Positions 61,036 through 64,000 of a DNA stretch of 64,000 nt are shown piece by piece. The stretch's first letter is position 1; each line of letters opens with the position of its first letter. The notes beneath the pieces are model-generated. The model was not told the DNA's origin, did not search any database, and was given only the letters and a program-made list of their open reading frames with translations. Position numbers and translations under genes: made by a program. The stretch comes from Plumapathes pennacea (Eukaryota; Cnidaria; Anthozoa; Antipatharia; Myriopathidae). Location: assembly GCA_964036295.1 (NCBI GenBank), contig OZ038462.1:25121863-25185862 (forward strand). Direction: 5' to 3'.

Positions 61036-62078
61036 CCACGAGCCGACTACAGTCTGCTGAGTCACACTCCAACTAAATTCCCAGTCCGCTAAGCCGGAAC
61101 TACTTATTGCTTAGCTCAAATTAAATCCACTTAGAAGACAACAAATCTTAATCTGAAAACACCGCTTTCAATGGGTAAAATGTGTTTTCTCAAGCTACTC
61201 AAGAAACAACGGCTGAACGTATGTGGCAAATTAAAAAGCAGTCAACTTGACCTTTACGGGACAAAGCAAGGCAAAACGAGCAGGGTGAACCAATAGTCCA
61301 TGTGTTACACACTTGGGGCCAGTAAATAACATATCGCTCTATACCTCATATAAATGATACAGAGATAAAAATATTTACCAAAATGTTCGCAAGTGCGGGG
61401 AGTGTCCACGCGACATGCAAATTATTTCGTTGGCACTCCAGGAATTTTTCTGCATTAGTTTCATCAGCCGACGTCTTGTTGGTGGCGCTCTCATTTCAGT
61501 ATACGAATTGATTGCAACTGCGACCACCCCCACCCCTAACGAAGTATTCCATGCACTCACATGCGCTTCTTACTGTATATGTCCCCCTCTCCCGTTTTTC
61601 TTTCCTTTTTAGATGCTTCAACAGGCCATCGTTTTAACTATGCTCCGTGTTATTAATCTTTTAAAACTTGTGGTAATATATTGAAAGGTATTGTATGTTT
61701 TTGAGCTGTGAAGCTCTTCCACTTTTGATTTTCCACACGCTTTGAATTATATTTTCTCACTATGCTATTTTTGTGTGTGTATGTTCAAGTTGTGGCGTTT
61801 ATACTATGGCAATCTTTTCTAAATAAATGGTCATAGCCCTCTTTTCTTCAGTTTGCTACCAGTTCCTCCTCACCCTTGCGAAATGACGCTGGATTAAGCT
61901 AGATGTTTTTCGAGAATTATACTAGCTTTAAATCTAAAAATATTTGAAAATATCTTAGCTTGTAATCCAGTCTCTCAGATACTGGAGAAAGGCGCGAAGA
62001 AAACTCCGGAATTATTCCAGTTTGTTGTCTAGAAATTTCTATAGTACGGCCAGGTACGATTCCAGAACAGTTCTAGGA

Positions 62079-62113
62079 TGAATCGGACTTCACTCAGTCC
62101 TATTACCATTATT
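62079..62113 (-). mobile_element. Short fragment related to the insert in the satellite
   Basis: The reverse complement begins AATGGTAATAGGACTGAGTG and continues AAGTCCGATT, closely matching the left end of the element at 12655-12690. Confidence 0.6.
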
Positions 62114-63639
62114 AACTTGAATTGTATATATCCAGAAAATCATAGAATATTCTAGAATGTAAAAACTTTTGATAACTTGAGAAAATTTTAAACTTTTTCG
62201 TACGATATAAAACTACTAACGAAAGGAATGGTATTAAAATATATAACAATGGCAGGTTTTCAAACATGCAAATGTGCAGAAAGAGGTATGTGTGGTAAAT
62301 GTTCAAAATCGTAATTAGTTCATTGTTTGACTTATTTGTACACATAAAAGAATTACTTACAGAGCCTCACGAGGAACGAAGATCAAAACTACCAGTCACT
62401 CCAGTGAGTCGGGTGTTAATCAGTTGGAGTAACTAATCACTGTTTATATGGCTGCTCAGCAAGTATATGCAGTTGCAAAACTCTTGAAGTACCGCCTTTG
62501 TACCTTGTCCTTTCGTTGCTTTGGGATGAAGCAATTCTCCTTCGCTCAGCCTCGAGTCCGATGCTCGACAGCTCTTTTGCTTCCCATGCAAGTTGCGATA
62601 TTCAAATATGTTCCTTTAGAACTTCCAAAAGATTCACATTGGCCGTGCACATTGAACAGTCAACACCGGTAGTTTGACTTGCGTACTATATACTGGCCGC
62701 GCTCAGTTTTACCGCCGAAACAGAGTGAGCCGACACCGCGGCAAATTGTCTGCGCATGCGTTGTTTTTGAACTTCCGGTCTGCGCAGCTGTGGATTGTGG
62801 AACGGCTCGGTGATAAATGTCGCGGGAGATTGGCTCATCTGGCTGGATGACAGGCGTGCTGGAGTTCTGTAAAATGAAAACAACGTCTCAGTCTGAAGAC
62901 GCGCTGCAGTTGTTGCACCACCGCTCAAACCGTACAGATAATTCATAGGGAGAAGGGAAAATTACTGACAACGCAGAAAAAAAATACACAGAGAAAACGC
63001 ATGTAGATTTTAGCTTAAATGTTCTTGTAAGATTCAAGTTTTGCAATCAGCTAAAATCTCCCATGCGTAATCATTTTAGATTCAGCGTAGTGTTGTGCGG
63101 CAGCGTATAAGCTAGGGCTCCCTTTTTGACACAGGAAAGTTCGCTTGCAGGTGTACGTAGCATATGTCACATCATGCAGTTCCTCATGAGACGAAGATTC
63201 AAGTCATCGATAGTGTTTCCAGAATTCCCCTCGCATTGAGTCCCGTAAACTAAACAGCAATAAACTTGTGTGATATTATGCATTTGGACGTGTCTGATCT
63301 TAATAACCAGGAGTAGATCTATCTCACCTGGACGTCTAAGTGTGACTGACTTTTATTGCATTTTTATAGCAGCGCTTACGTTGTCGGTTGTTTTTGCGTG
63401 TTGTTTTATATTTTCATTTGTTTTTTTTGTAACTTTATTATTGACAAATAAATATGCCAATGAGAGTAGTATTTCTCGACTGTGAGTCTCGGTTTCAAAC
63501 TGCTTTTGAATATTGTCTGTTTCCTTATATTTAGGGCTATTATTATGTTCCAAAGTACGCGTGAAACTGACCTTGTCCTTTATTCTAAACGACTTCTATT
63601 TGGACTTGGCCAAATACGATACGACACGAACGGGACTGA

Positions 63640-63890
63640 GCCCCATGCAAGGTCTTATCATTAGCACTGAGGGTGGTCACCGCCCGAGATTTGCATGGTT
63701 GCGTCCGTTCTTTTACATCCCTGTGGTTCTTTTATCTGGAGACGGGACCGCCATTTACGTGGTTATCCGAGCCACGAGTAGAGAGCCAGGTTTTTACACC
63801 TCCTTTTTTCACTGCCTTGAGTGAGGATTGAACCTGCGCCCTCGGTGTGAAAGGCGACCGTGCTAACCGCTAGGCTACCGCGACTCACTA
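63640..63890 (-). repeat. tRNA-derived SINE-like element at right edge
   Basis: The reverse complement at 63822-63887 reads GCGGTAGCCTAGCGGTTAGC... then GCAGGTTCAATCCTCAC, matching tRNA A and B boxes (most like tRNA-Glu), but the anticodon stem is imperfect. A body follows toward 63640 (CACGAGTAGAGAGCC, GACGGGACCGCC). Confidence 0.6.
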
Positions 63891-64000
63891 AATCATTTTG
63901 TAATTCCGTGTACACGACTGCTTTTGGCAACAGGAAGCAGCTTTCTTTAAACACTTTTCATATTTGAAAAGATGAGATGAAAGCTAGAGGTACTGTATTC

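Larger units (their letters stand above)
59463..64000. other. Intergenic or intronic DNA, right end
   Basis: Apart from the G/C-ended element at 60715-61035, a short transposon fragment near 62079 and a tRNA-like SINE at the far right, I see no gene here. A short frame at about 62817 (MSREIGSSGWMTGVLEFC...) follows an ACTTCCGG promoter-like motif at 62772 and could be another first exon, but the evidence is thin. Confidence 0.4.

Noticed and set aside
62448..62672. 74-codon plus-strand frame
   Set aside because: No recognisable domain, splice context or promoter support.
63822..63887. Functional tRNA-Glu gene
   Set aside because: The anticodon arm does not form a regular 5-bp stem and 7-base loop, and a SINE-like body follows.

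Overview
The window reads as nuclear DNA of an early-branching animal, most likely an anthozoan cnidarian and probably a stony coral. The evidence is four intron-rich animal genes with many small exons and standard GT-AG junctions, many short inverted-repeat transposons (MITEs), tRNA-derived SINE-like repeats, and G/C-homopolymer-ended repeats of a kind I associate with coral and anemone genomes. The phylum call is an inference from gene and repeat style; I ran no comparison.

Layout. (1) 170-37782, minus strand: most of the midasin gene (MDN1/Rea1), the giant six-AAA+ ATPase of 60S ribosome maturation. I place 57 exons, running from the N-terminal domain at the right through AAA1-AAA6 and much of the linker at the left. 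The acidic tail and MIDAS domain lie beyond the left edge, and the first exon is not securely found. One intron (9140-17670) is filled by about 75 copies of a 94-bp satellite that appears to have grown out of a short MITE. (2) 38839-42316, plus strand: a complete nine-exon DNAJB13-like gene (ciliary DnaJ/HSP40), divergent from midasin. (3) 43563-50053, minus strand: SUPT3H (SAGA subunit SPT3), tail-to-tail with DNAJB13. (4) 50771-55862, plus strand: a four-exon RUNX transcription factor with an intact Runt domain and a C-terminal VWRPY motif, head-to-head with SUPT3H across 717 bp. (5) 55863-64000: RUNX 3' UTR, intergenic DNA with repeats, and one possible first exon of an unrecognised gene at 59280.

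The genes do not form one pathway. The strongest biological signal is the SUPT3H-RUNX pair: the same two genes are neighbours, in opposite orientation, in vertebrates (SUPT3H/RUNX2), so this looks like very old microsynteny around a shared promoter. The most striking structural signal is the MITE-born satellite in a midasin intron, with higher-order duplications and a later 1.2-kb insertion. I found no CRISPR array, operon, prokaryotic system or viral gene.

Exon limits come from reading splice sites and protein phase by eye. Coding lengths of DNAJB13 (930 nt) and RUNX (1515 nt) sum to multiples of three, and midasin phases agree at the junctions checked.
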